Shown: positions 1-10,925 of the stretch, piece after piece
Layout of the letters: each line of letters begins with the position of its first letter
Position numbering within the stretch: the first letter of the stretch is position 1
Source: Orbilia blumenaviensis
Taxonomy: Eukaryota; Ascomycota; Orbiliomycetes; Orbiliales; Orbiliaceae
DNA length: 64,000 nucleotides
Reading direction: 5' to 3'
Assembly (NCBI GenBank): GCA_036872755.1
Contig: JAVHNS010000016.1
Location: 930,001-994,000 of the forward strand
Translations under genes and position numbers: made by a program
The notes under the pieces: generated by a model
Told to the model about the DNA's origin: nothing
The model's input: only the letters and a program-made list of their open reading frames with translations
Database searches by the model: none

Positions 1-310
1 GAAGTCTACGAAGTTGGTTAAGTTAAATCTCGGAAAAATATGTAAACTCCTGATAACTAACGAAGATCACCGAGGCTAAGAAATCGTTATTATAAAGACA
101 TTAAACTGCGTGCTATAGTATATTATATATACAATGAAATATATCTGGGAAGGCTAAGTTATAGTAGCTAAAGTGATACGACTCCATTGGGGTTTAACCA
201 AAAAGGCGGATACCAGGTCAGCTCGAGCATTACAGCAATATCACAACGATATCGATACACTGATTTACGTTTAGTTCCGAGCTAATCCATAAGATCTATC
301 ACCCTAGGGA

Positions 311-345
<35 letters not shown>

Positions 346-1178
346 ATTCGATAAAGTAATACGTGCGTTTCATGTGCTTCTTGCGACAGGCTAATGATGG
401 CAATGGTATACTTTTCTCTCATATTGATATATAAATTTGCATATTTCTAGACTACAGTTACGTTCTCGACAAGGCTCCAGCTTTCTGATAAACTATATTG
501 CCTATAATAGGGTTTTACTGTTTTGCGCAGGTAATGCGCTGTCATTTGGGATTGTTCTCTGTAAAGGATGGCTTAGGTCGTGATTCGAATAATAGATTTT
601 AGATATGAAAAATAACTATCCCAGCACCAAATTTTAAAAAAGAGATACCACTCTTTTTTAGCATAAGCAATAGTAGCTTTGAGATTGTAAGATAGGGACA
701 GAAACGATCAAATAAATAATAGTGTATTAGCCAGGCTGCAGAGGCCACTATGAACCCCTACGATATCATTACATCGAATCCCAAATAAACCTCCGCCGCC
801 GTTGCAATTTCGGCGTTGCACAACGACATCGCAACGCAATCGGGATACCCCCTCCAAAAAATCCAACGTCACGGTAATGAGAAATCCTTGATATCGATTC
901 CGGGTCCAAAAAAAGGCCGGCCGGTTCCCACCCCTCCCCTTAACTTAGATCCAATATATCCCCCATCGACCCCCTCACCTTGCGATGAATCGCACGAGAT
1001 ACCGTATCCTTTCGTTGGGCTCGTGTTTTTTTTAAAAGTCGTATATGTAACGAATTCTCATAGACCTTCGGATGTTCCGCTGCAGCTGCATAGACTCTTA
1101 AATTGTCAGGTCTCCTCCCGTACGTTACATTTTTTTTGGTTTATTTTTGGGGTCTATAGAATCGACCTACTATAGACC
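1..1178. other. AT-rich intergenic DNA, no gene seen
   Basis: AT-rich sequence with frequent stops in all frames and a TA dinucleotide run at about 313-341. Open frames here lack an ATG and any recognisable motif. The last few hundred bases should hold the promoter of the PHD-finger gene that starts at 1179. Confidence 0.6.
313..341. repeat. (TA)n microsatellite
   Basis: An uninterrupted run of alternating T and A of about 29 bases in gene-free DNA. It is a simple repeat with no sign of function. Confidence 0.9.
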
Positions 1179-3634
1179 ATGGCCGCCGTAGCCCCGATGT
1201 CTAGACCTATTATAAAGCTGCACTTTAGTGCTGGCACGAATAATCCTACTCCACCTCTCCCCCTACCAGCGGAACTGGAGGAAGAAGAAGCTGTTGTCGA
1301 AGATGAGAGAGAATCTGAAGAAGTATGAGTACATTCCTATATTCGTTTACTGCGCACTATCGTAAAACAAAAAAATTTTAAAACCTTTTTTTTTTTTTTT
1401 TTTTTACCAAAATCGTGGAGAGAGTACCTGGCGGTTAACACGTTCAAATATTTTTCACCTTTTTTTATTTATTTTTCTCTTTCTAGCCTGAATCGTCTGG
1501 AAACGACGGCGACTACGACGATGTCGAGTCTCTGAAAGAGTATTCGAAACAACCCGGTGCGGATACGGCGGGTCGCCATAGACGCATGAATGATTCCACG
1601 GTTGATATCGATAGATCCATATCAAATACCGGACCTGCGCCTGTAGCCCCGTTCCGGCCCATCCGTATTATACTGAAAGCGCCAAAACGGAACCCAGAAG
1701 ACACGGAGGAAATGGGTAGGTCTTGATATTCATACCTATTCCCAATATTAGAGTATTCAGAAGCAGAGAACTTTAGTATTGAAACTGTCGTTATTCTGTT
1801 ATAGCAGCAACAGCTAGCCCCGTTCGTAAAAAGAGGAAACGTAGGAGGTCGAAGACGAGTTTGAGAAGATATGATGTGAGTGTGTGCGCGCGCGACTGTT
1901 TCCATTTCCTGCATGCGTCCTCCTCCTCCTCTTCCTCTGTTATCGACGACTATAAATCCCCAACGTCGATGTCTATATAAATTCCTTGATTGTCGACGCT
2001 TTATAAATTACCTTCACCTTCACCTTCAACTTCACGCTCACGCTCACCTTCACGCTCACCTTCACCCCCTCTCCTCATCTTCCTTTTCATATATCCTTTG
2101 CCCAGCCCCTACTCTTATATGATACTAGTCTCGTAAACCAGCCTCTATGATACCGTATTTTCCACAATCATACCATCTTTCTCTATAATAGCATCTCTAC
2201 TAAAAGTATCCCAATCTAACTGACCACCAAAAAACCCCCAGTCATCAACCTCCTCAGAAGAATACATCCAATCCGGCTTCAGAACCCTCTCCGGCCGAAC
2301 CATCATCAACCCAAACACTCGAAAAGAACAACCGCAATCACCACCATCCCACCCCCAAAGCCCCCTCAAAGCGTCCAAACCACACGCCAAGCCCCAAGTC
2401 TCGCGGTCATACTCAAAACCAAAGTCTCCACCATCACCATCACCGACAGCAGCAAAACACCTCGATTGGTCTCCAATATCCCCCAGGACCACAAGGGGGG
2501 GTCGTACGTTCATGGACCCCATCCAAGAGGCGATAAGACGATCGATTATAGAAGCTCAATGCGTTAGCTGTCGTAAAGCCGCCGATTCACGGGGTGATAA
2601 GATCGTCTTTTGTGATGGGTGCGAGAGGGCGTATCATCAGAAGTGTCATCTGCCAAATATAGACCAGTCATATATCGAAGTTGTGGAAAAGAATTGGTAC
2701 TGTTCACAGTGTCCGCAGGGTGGAGGCGATGAACAGGAGAAGAAAGAAGATGAAGAAGGAGAAAAGGGTCGTGAATCTGAGGAAGATGCTGAAATAGAAC
2801 GGAAAAAGGAAGGTGTAATAAAAGGTACTAGAATTACAAATAAAATCCGGGCTAATCAACCAGGAAGCGATGCCTCTGACACATGTACAGAGCCTGGGAG
2901 CCATCAAGATGAAAGCCGGAGAGCGGAAGAAGCAGGGGACAATAGATTTTGCCCAGCCGAAGAGGAAGAGCAAACGAAACGATCACAACCTACCAATAAC
3001 CTCCCCCACAGCGCCGTCATAAATACCGCCCCAGCTGAATCTCAGGATATGGAGGAGTCTGTCAAGCAGCTTAGCGATGAACAGGTGAGTACAAAGTACC
3101 TAAACTGCCTAGCCTATAATTATTTAATGGCACATGATATGTCTAATGCATCCTCTATCTTCTACATAGCATAAACTCTTCCTCAAAACCCTCACCCACA
3201 GTGACCTCGCCGATTTAGTCTGTCGCCTGCGAGAAAACGGCGCAGCCTACAACTTCACTTTTCCCGCAGGCATGAAAAATAAACTATCCAACTTCATACA
3301 CGCCCAGAAAGAAAAGAATAAAGAAAAGAAACGCAAACACTCAGAGTTATCAGAGAAAACTGAGCTGGAAGCTGGACAAGCTATCGATGACGAAGAAGGA
3401 GAAGGAGAAGACTCTGAGGATGAGACTCCGGAGTTGAAACACCCCAAGCTCACTCCTTCACAGAGATACTGGCTATGGCGTGAGGATCCGCAAAGCCCAG
3501 CCATCACGCATCTCGTCTACAGGAACGGCGTTGGACGTCCTGCTCATGAAGTTTACCCTCCACTTCACCCTTTCCCAGGTAAAAAACAGCAGGACCCTCC
3601 TAATCCGGACCGACGTGATGGTGAAGAAACTTGA
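1179..3634 (+). CDS. PHD-finger protein, putative chromatin reader
   Basis: Modelled exons are 1179-1322, 1487-1715, 1805-1875, 2242-3084 and 3170-3634, giving 583 residues. A single PHD finger lies at about residues 254-306 with the C4-H-C3 ligands visible: CVSC, FCDGC, YHQKC and a final WYCSQC. PHD fingers of this type usually read histone H3 tail modifications in nuclear complexes. The rest is low complexity: an acidic N-terminal half with a basic KKRKRRRSK patch (possible nuclear signal), a Ser/Pro-rich stretch before the finger, and a Glu/Lys-rich C-terminus. The last exon opens with a predicted helical segment (HKLFLKTLTHSDLADLV). The 366-nt third intron is long for this window and might hide another splice. 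The gene is convergent with the ArfGAP gene. The PHD assignment is firm. The complex it belongs to is unknown. Confidence 0.85.
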
Positions 3635-4406
3635 GGGACAGTCTAAATAATAACAAAAGGTTATGAGAAACGGTTGACAAATTTTATTCGCAAGAGATTT
3701 TTTTTTTTTTTTTTTTTTTTTTAAACACGGTTATCATTATGATTAATATTGTTGCGAATCGTTTTGTTCCGCAACTGGCATTTCTAGCCAGACACCTGAG
3801 TATCTAATAATTCTTCTTAATTGTTTTGTTGGAACCCCTTCTCTTCTGCGAAGGTAGGAGTTCTTCTACAGGTCATCGGAATACCATTATTGTTAATCGA
3901 AATTATCCAAGCCTTGGGTGCCTTTAACTTTTGGTTCTGCTTTTCACACAGCAAAGACTTCATATCCCTATTCCCTCCGACTTAAAACTAATGCTCAGCT
4001 CCAGTAATTCACTGAAGAAAAATATTTTTAAGATTTTATAACCTCTAAGAGAGAAAGAAATGGAAGGATCCTACGATACAAGAGCTGACTGAAGCATACT
4101 AGAAAAAGAAGAAAAGAAAAGAAGGGGGGTTGAAGGGCATAAAAGGCGCTGTACGGGAACCGGCACACAGGAGTAAGTGTAAAAAATTTACATAACGAAG
4201 TGAAAAAAAGCGGCATACACTCTTTTAGTAAATGGGATATATGTAGAGAGAGAGCTCGAGAATCAGAATTACCGTCAATATTTTCGTTTTCACATCGAAT
4301 ACATAAACTTCGTAGAACCAATAAGAAGCGGAAGGGCAAGGGGGGTATGCCGAAGAACCCTCGATCCGTGCAAACAAAAACAATCCAAACCCACGAAATT
4401 TTGCGA
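3635..4406. other. Convergent 3' intergenic region
   Basis: Lies between the ends of the PHD-finger gene and the GLO3-like gene, so it should hold both 3' UTRs and polyadenylation signals. It contains a 25-nt T run at 3698-3722. Open frames here have no motif and I see no gene. Confidence 0.7.
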
Positions 4407-6110
4407 TCACCGCATGTACTGTCTCAGAAGATCCTGAGCCTTCTCCACACCTTGTCCAACCATCTGTGTAATGTTTTCCAAATCGTCACCAGCGGTACCA
4501 GCAAACCTTCGAGCAATGTCTCGGGCAGTACCTTCAAGACTGCTGAAGTCTGCACTGGTAGGTCGGTTATCTTCCTCCTCTTCTCGGCCGAAATAGGCGT
4601 TGGACGAGATGGCAGTAGCACCATCGAAGTTTTGGAGGCGAGTTTTAGCTTCGGCTTGTGCCGAAGGGTCGTAGGCATTCCTGCCAAAAAATTCGTCTGA
4701 TGAAATAGCCTTTTGGGTACCAAATTTATCTCGGGCGTATCGTTCCGAATCGTCTGTAAGATTCCGTTAGCACAAGACCTGATACCAAAAACCATAAAAA
4801 GAAGCATACCATCAACCGGCCTTGTCCCTGTGGATCCAAATCCACCCATCTTCTTAGCTGGAGCTGGAGCTGGTTTGTTGCTGGCAATTTGTCCGAATCC
4901 CAATCTAGCCATTTGCACTGTCGCTTTCTCTGTATCCGTCTTCGCCGTGCTACTACCTCGGGTAGGCGACAAGGGTGTGGGACTTGCGACACTGCTCTTG
5001 GAGGGCTTCTCGTTGATTTCATCGGCATCGGGGTCGTATCCTAGCTTGGCGATTCTATCCGCTTCTTCCTTTGCCTTCTTCTCCGCAGCCTCAAAGTCTA
5101 CATCAGCAGCCATGACCTTCTTGGCTCCAATCTTCTGTGTCTTCTTCCCAGATAACACCCCAGTGCGTCCCTTAGCGCCTGCAGCACCAGCACCAGTTGG
5201 TTTCGCTCTTGTAGCGGCGGCAGCAGCAGGGACGGCTTTCGAGACAGCAGTGGCAGGTGGAGTACCAGCCGGGGTTGATGCCTTTGCCCCAGAGGCGAGA
5301 GGTGATTTCGGCCGCGATGTTCCGTTGCCAGCAGCATTAGCGTTTAAGAAAGGCGAAGCAGTTCGGCTGACGGGGGTGGCAGTCCGTGAAGGGGATGGTG
5401 ACGGTCGTTTGATAGCTGGCTTATCCCATGATGAGAAGAAGTCTTCCTCTTCCTCTTCGGCTGTAACAACAACGGCTCCATCGTCGACGTCGAATACTGG
5501 ATGACTATTTAAGAAAGACCACACATTAGATATGCTAGCCCAGCAAGACAAATTGCAGTTAGGATATAAAAAGCACATACATCTTGGCGTCTTCGGCAGC
5601 TCGCCTCTTGATTTCTTCCTTGTACTTGGTAGCAGCGTTCGACTGGTACTTGACTTTCGCGTCCTTAGCCGACAAAGCAGCAGAACCACCGTTATCGATG
5701 AAGTACTCCTGAATAGCCTTGTTCCCGCCAACCTTCATGAGACGAAGCTGGTCCCATGTCCATTCTATAACGTTGCGCGTGTGTAAGCAGGTCTATGCGG
5801 ATCTAAGGTCAGGGGCGGCGAACGTAGGAGAGGACGTACGGTCAAGAACGGTAGATCGAACGAAGGAGATGTGGACTCCGAGGTTTCGGTGAACAGCAGA
5901 ACAATCCAAGCATAGGTAGATACCAAAGGGGACCGATGCCCAGGTGGGTGCTTTGCCGCCACAGTCGAAGCAGACCTGTTAATGAGCCAGCGTGTTAGCT
6001 AATCGAATCAGGGCGAGGGAAGCTGATGAAGGATGTACCTTGTTAGCCGGCTTAGACTTAAGCTTATCAAAGATCTTCTGCGACTCGGTCTTCTCAGCGA
6101 GAGCAGCCAT
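4407..6110 (-). CDS. GLO3: ADP-ribosylation factor GTPase-activating protein (ArfGAP2/3, Glo3 type)
   Basis: Exons on the minus strand are 6110-6039, 5975-5840, 5764-5581, 5504-4810 and 4753-4407, giving 477 residues. The N-terminal ArfGAP zinc finger is complete: CFDC, sixteen residues, then CLDC, followed by VHRNLGVH, which holds the arginine finger that drives GTP hydrolysis on Arf1. [13 protein letters not shown] follows. The middle is Ala/Pro/Ser-rich and basic. The C-terminus carries a Glo3-type segment ([16 protein letters not shown] and [11 protein letters not shown]), which separates it from the Gcs1 and Age families. In yeast, Glo3 acts on COPI vesicles in Golgi-to-ER retrieval. The start [12 protein letters not shown] is the first in-frame Met that precedes a family-like N-terminus. 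Four short introns interrupt it, three of them in the first third. Confidence 0.93.
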
Positions 6111-6643
6111 GGCGAATATGCGATCGATTGGAATGTGGGTACTGGCGATGGATGAGGGATGGAGATGTCGCCTGAGGTGTCTGTATGGATGGAGCAGTCT
6201 CGAGAAGAGGTGGTAATTACTAGTCGTTCCAAGCAGTAGCAAGTTAAGGAGGACAGGTTAGCGTTGTTGGCTGTGGTCGGCCTTTCTGGGCATAAATCCG
6301 ACTCGATTGCAACTCTGCCTGGTTTAGTGTTTAGTCAGGACCTCAACTCAGGCTCTGACCCAGCAGGGAAAATTCCAAGATCAATTGGTATTGCAGAAAA
6401 GTCTATCCGTTCCTCTCTGGAATGCAAATGTATGTATAGGTATATATATCAGAGCAGTCTCCTTTAGCTCCTATCAGTCCTCATTCTTCTAACATGGGGT
6501 ATGTCCTCTACAACATTTTCAGCCTGTGTACATAACGTCGGGTAGTCTTCCAATATCAACAATATTCATCGAGGCCTCCCCGAAGGCAGACTCTTCTATC
6601 TCAACGGTGTAGCACTTTGGTATAAAATTTTTTTACCCCGCAA
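6111..6643. other. Divergent promoter region
   Basis: Shared upstream region of the GLO3-like gene (minus) and the small membrane-protein gene (plus). The open frames seen here are short and motif-free. I can name no specific binding site. Confidence 0.5.
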
Positions 6644-6992
6644 ATGTCGGTCATCTGGCGGTATGTACCTACTCATCATACAGTTCACTCCGATATCGGA
6701 TAATAGGCTCAATAGTCTTCTTCTAATATCAACCGTTGCGTGAATTAGGTGGTTCACCGGGCTGTCGAAGACTTCAAGGCTTGCTCTGGGTGGCGGCTTG
6801 ATAGCATACGGACTTGTCGGTGAATATATGACGGACAAGGTCGGCGATGCTTTTGGCCTGACTCCGACGGAACAGGACAAACAGGACCTGAAAGCCATGA
6901 TCCCTAAGATATCTACAGTGGATAAACCTGGCCACAGCCCGCAGGATAAAGAAATCGAGGCTCAACTGGCAGAGTTGAAAAAATCACGGTAG
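6644..6992 (+). CDS. Small one-helix protein, possibly mitochondrial; function unknown
   Basis: Two exons, 6644-6660 and 6749-6992, joined by an 88-nt intron that starts GTATGT and ends TTAG, give 86 residues. The first exon holds only MSVIW plus two bases of the next codon. After WRWFTGLSKTSRLALGGG comes one hydrophobic stretch (about residues 17-31), then a charged C-terminus ending QLAELKKSR. A short basic N-terminus plus a single helix resembles small inner-membrane mitochondrial proteins, but I cannot name the family, and the localisation is inference. An intron this close to the start is easily missed, so automatic calls may give a truncated protein. The in-frame splice with clean consensus sites is the main support. 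Confidence 0.65.
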
Positions 6993-7298
6993 GGACCACT
7001 ACTTTCCAAGATTTTTGGGCGTATAAATATATAACCCTTGAGGGTTGGGATCTGTACATACATACATATACGTATCACACATGCATTCGATACTCGGTCA
7101 CAGTTTATGGTCGCACGAAAATATTCCTCAGGACGTCATATTCCATTATTCCATGGCTTCTTATAATACAGATGATTCTCCCGTGGAAATCCAAAAAAAT
7201 TAGAAATCAGAAGATTAAGTCAAAAGCTCCCGACAATGCTAAAAACCGAAAAGAACCGGACAAAGGAAACCCGAAAATATAAACAAAGAACAGACTGT
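6993..7298. other. Short convergent 3' region
   Basis: Sits between the small membrane-protein gene and the nitronate monooxygenase gene and should carry both 3' ends. No gene is seen. Confidence 0.6.
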
Positions 7299-8623
7299 CT
7301 ACAGCTTGGCAACCATCGACGACGACTTCTGGATCTGCTGGATAGCTTCACCGACCATCTCATCAATGATAGCCTTGGCTGGCTTGATCTCATTGCAGAC
7401 AGCGGCGACCTTGCCCATCAACCATGGCCTGGCAGCATCCATGGTGTCATCGTCCAACTTGTCCTGCTTGTCAAGCTGCTCAATATCGTACTCAACTGGG
7501 ATGACACCCTGGCTGGTAAGCTTGGTGATCTCATCCTTTCGGTTCTCCTCCCAATTCTTGATGTAAGGGTTCATCTTGACACGCATTGGACGACCAGTGA
7601 AGATGATTGTTCGGACGTTGTCTTCGTATCCGGATGTGATGACGGCTTCCTGGTGAGCCTTTGGTGCACCAGCCTCCTCAGCGAGGATGAAACGGGTTCC
7701 GACCCAGGCGGCGGAGGCACCCATGGCGAGAACGGCGGCAAGACCCTTGCCGTTGAAGATACCACCAGCGGCGACAACGAGGACGTCCTGGCCGGTGAGC
7801 GGGGACTTCTTGCCCTTGCAGAGTTCGACAACAGTGGGGATGAGGATGGATGTGGGAACATCTCCGGTGTGGCCACTATTATGGTTTGTCACATGATTAG
7901 TATGGGCAACCCTTGGTATTACTTGTGATAAAAATGTCTCAGGCTTACCCTCCCTCACCACCCTGGGCGCAGATGATATCAACACCGGCGTCAATGCACT
8001 TCTGAACGTGCTTTGGGTGACCAATCATGCTAAAGAAAGAAATCCAGTCAGCAAATGTTTTTTGGTATACAAATGCAGATAAAAACTGCATAACTGTCGG
8101 CGAGACCGGCATAGCGCATCAAATGCTACGTTGATAACTTACTTCATGTATGGAATGCCGGCCTTGTGGAGCTTATCAACGACAAATCTCGGTGGGATAC
8201 CGACAGCAGAGACGAACAAGCTGGCCTTCTCCTCGATAACAACGTTGATCAAGTCCTCGAGCTTTCCCTTGGTATAGTCGTAGTTGGTCTTTCGGGCACT
8301 GCCACCGACCTGGGGCAAGAGCAAATCGACACCGAATGGAAGGTCTGGCTTGCTCAAGAAGCTCTTGAGCTCGTGGATTTGCTCACGGAGCATGTCAGGC
8401 GAGTAGCCGACACCACCAATAACACCGAGACCACCAGCATTGGAAACGGCAGCGGCAAGCTTTGGACCGGCGGCAACGTTCATACCAGCCAAGAGAACTG
8501 GGTGAGAAAACAGCCGAGTCTTAGTTTAAGGTTCTGAGCACTATAAGATTCACTGTTTGGATGATGCTTACCTGGGTGCCTGACTCCGAAGAGTTTGGTG
8601 ATAGGAGTAGAGATGGTCGACAT
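7299..8623 (-). CDS. Nitronate monooxygenase (2-nitropropane dioxygenase family)
   Basis: Exons are 8623-8572, 8497-8143, 8029-7949 and 7875-7299, giving 354 residues. It is a TIM-barrel FMN enzyme that oxidises alkyl nitronates such as propionate 3-nitronate to carbonyl compounds and nitrite. Visible family blocks are AGMNVAAGPKLAAAVSNAGG near residue 22, GGLGVIGGVGYSP, the phosphate-binding GHPKHVQKCIDAGVD with IICAQGGEGGGHTGD, and VVAAGGIFNGKGLAAVLAMG. The histidine of GGHTGD sits where the catalytic base of this family lies. Length is normal. There is no targeting peptide. The third intron splits the GEGG/GHTGD motif. The real substrate in this organism cannot be read from sequence. Confidence 0.93.
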
Positions 8624-10925
8624 CTTTGCTTCGAAGGTACTAACTAACAAAGTAACGGTGTATGGGTATATGGGAAGTGTATTGGGGGTATATTACAAGG
8701 TAGACCGGGTATCAGATAGTAGACAAAGAGGAGAAGGAGCAGTAATGTAATACGAAGACAGGAGATGGAAGCCAGAAAAAACGGCGGCACGGTGATATTT
8801 AAGAAGAGACAGAAGAAAGGATGAAAGCGGGATTCGGTGACGGCGATTTTGGTTTAAAGTCTCGGCCCAGCAAACAAAACTGGCGTTGACAACCGCGACT
8901 TTCCCAGTCCAGCTGGGGTTGGATCAAGCCGAGGCATCTGAGCTGGGCGACCTCACATGTTCAGCCCCGGTCCCTTTTTCCTTTTGGAACATCCCCATAC
9001 CCATCCTATCCCCAGACTGGGACATACAGGTCCACACATGGGCCACCTTTTTTTTTTTTTTTTTTTCCTAGCCAGGACGCTTGCAGTGTTTGTGCATGGG
9101 CATATGAGGCGGGGAGGAAGTCGTGTGTGTGTCGTGGGTGGAGTGGGAGCTAGTAAGCTGTTGGGTAGCACTACGGGTGCTTAGCCATGGCCATAAGATA
9201 AAACTATGGTGGGGGAAAAGAACGATCAAGAAAGAACCGAAGCCAGCTGCCATTCGGGTACCCCCATTAATTACCGAGGTTGAATATCAACTGCTGCAAT
9301 CGATCACCCACATAACCCCGGATTTCGACCCATTCCCTGATATCATCATATTGGCATTACATGTAGGTTACTCCGGTAGCGCCGCTTAGTAGCACCCCAT
9401 AAAGGTTTGAAGAATAGAGTGCCGGTTGTACCGAATATTCAAACGAAAGTATAGGTAGTTGCCCCGAGGCCGAGTATATCTATCTTCACTATAATCGTTT
9501 TGGACGGGGGACAGCCGGCCGGGTATCATTATCACTCTAATTTTTATTATCACAAGATCTAATCTTATCTGCTTACTTGAATAAACAGGCAACCATGCCC
9601 ACCACTATAGTACGCCAATATCTGCCGATGGCTCCATATGTCACGTCCATCTGGAGGAACTGATACTGTGATATCCTAACTGTATCGATGGAACATCCGC
9701 ATCTACGACTATAGAATATTCTTTTTACAAGCATTCTCCTACTTACTCATGACACAGACAGGGACAGGCTGTTTTACACTGTGGCATTTGACAGCTTCCG
9801 GAAACGACTTCGGTCCTTGGGCCCTCCCAATTCGGTTTCTCCGGCTCTTAGTAAGAATTAAGCATACTAACCGATAACGCCGCTTTCATCCCCCCAATAT
9901 TATTTTAGACAGGTCAGGCAACTGCCAAAATAACTCCATCATGAAGTAATCGAATTAAGCATTTGTCCATGGCCAACGCCGAAATCAACAATAAATCCAA
10001 GAAAAGTAGGAAGGAACATGCACGTACGGTCGATATTGCTATTCGACTATAGCGAGGACCAGTCCCGTTACTTAGATATCTACTCACTAAGCAAGGTTCG
10101 ACTAGAGTGTAGGATGGGTGCTGGTACTGCGTCGTTATACGCTACAGTTTCTGTATCCCCCATGCAACCGTAGACCAGCACCAATTGAAATTTAATCCGG
10201 ATCCGAGACCAGCCCAGCGCTATAATACCCAAGTAGTAAATACTTCCTTACTCAGTAGATACTAAGTATTTAAGTATTTGAATACCTGCTTTTGAACCTT
10301 CGAGCGAGTCGAGTAGAGTCGAGTCGAGAGTCAGCTCCTGTCCCAGAGTAGTCTCGAACGGTTCCAAGGGTCCTCTGGACAAACGTTGAAACGTTAAAAC
10401 CAGAACTAGCAGGAACCAGCTTGCCGTAATCACTCTGGTGCATGGTGCCTGGTATCATCCACGCTTCTATTCGCCAGATCCACTAAATTTGCCTCTTTGA
10501 GCCTCTTCCCCTCCTCCCCTCGGCGGGGTTCTTACTATAGACGAGCGCACAAACCAGCTCGCGGGCTGCAGGTCATCTCCCAACGATGCCCATCCAAGCA
10601 CCGACATCGCGACATCGCAGCTAACCTCGCTCCCAACTGCACTAATTGTGTTGCCACTACCCATCCAACGGAGCCAGGGACAAAAAGAAGAAAAAAAACC
10701 TAAAACTTCTCCGTTGAAGACATGTAAAGTAATTAATTCCAACATCCAACCGCAACCGTTCCGTACGACACGCCTGCTGCAAGCCGTTCCTTTCTTCTGA
10801 GCGAGCCTGCACGACGACGGGAAACGGCAGAGATAGGCTGTGAGGTAACTCGCTCCGTTCCCGCAATTAACCGTTTTATTGTGCATGATTTTGTCGCCTT
10901 CATAGGCATAAAAGTGGGAAGTCGC
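8624..10925. other. Divergent intergenic region, no gene seen
   Basis: About 2.3 kb between the nitronate monooxygenase (minus) and FOL1 (plus). It includes a 19-nt T run at 9048-9066 and a short GAGTC-rich stretch near 10310-10330. Open frames are short and without motifs. Promoters of both flanking genes must lie here, but no element stands out. Confidence 0.6.

Noticed and set aside
816..1175. Open frame of 119 codons upstream of the PHD gene
   Set aside because: It has no ATG, no motif and repeat-like composition; probably promoter sequence.
4713..5504. 263-codon open frame on the plus strand across the GLO3 gene
   Set aside because: It is an antisense shadow of the Ala/Pro-rich coding exon of GLO3, which has clear family motifs on the minus strand.
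7236..7928. 230-codon plus-strand frame over the nitronate monooxygenase gene
   Set aside because: Antisense shadow; the minus-strand reading contains all family blocks.
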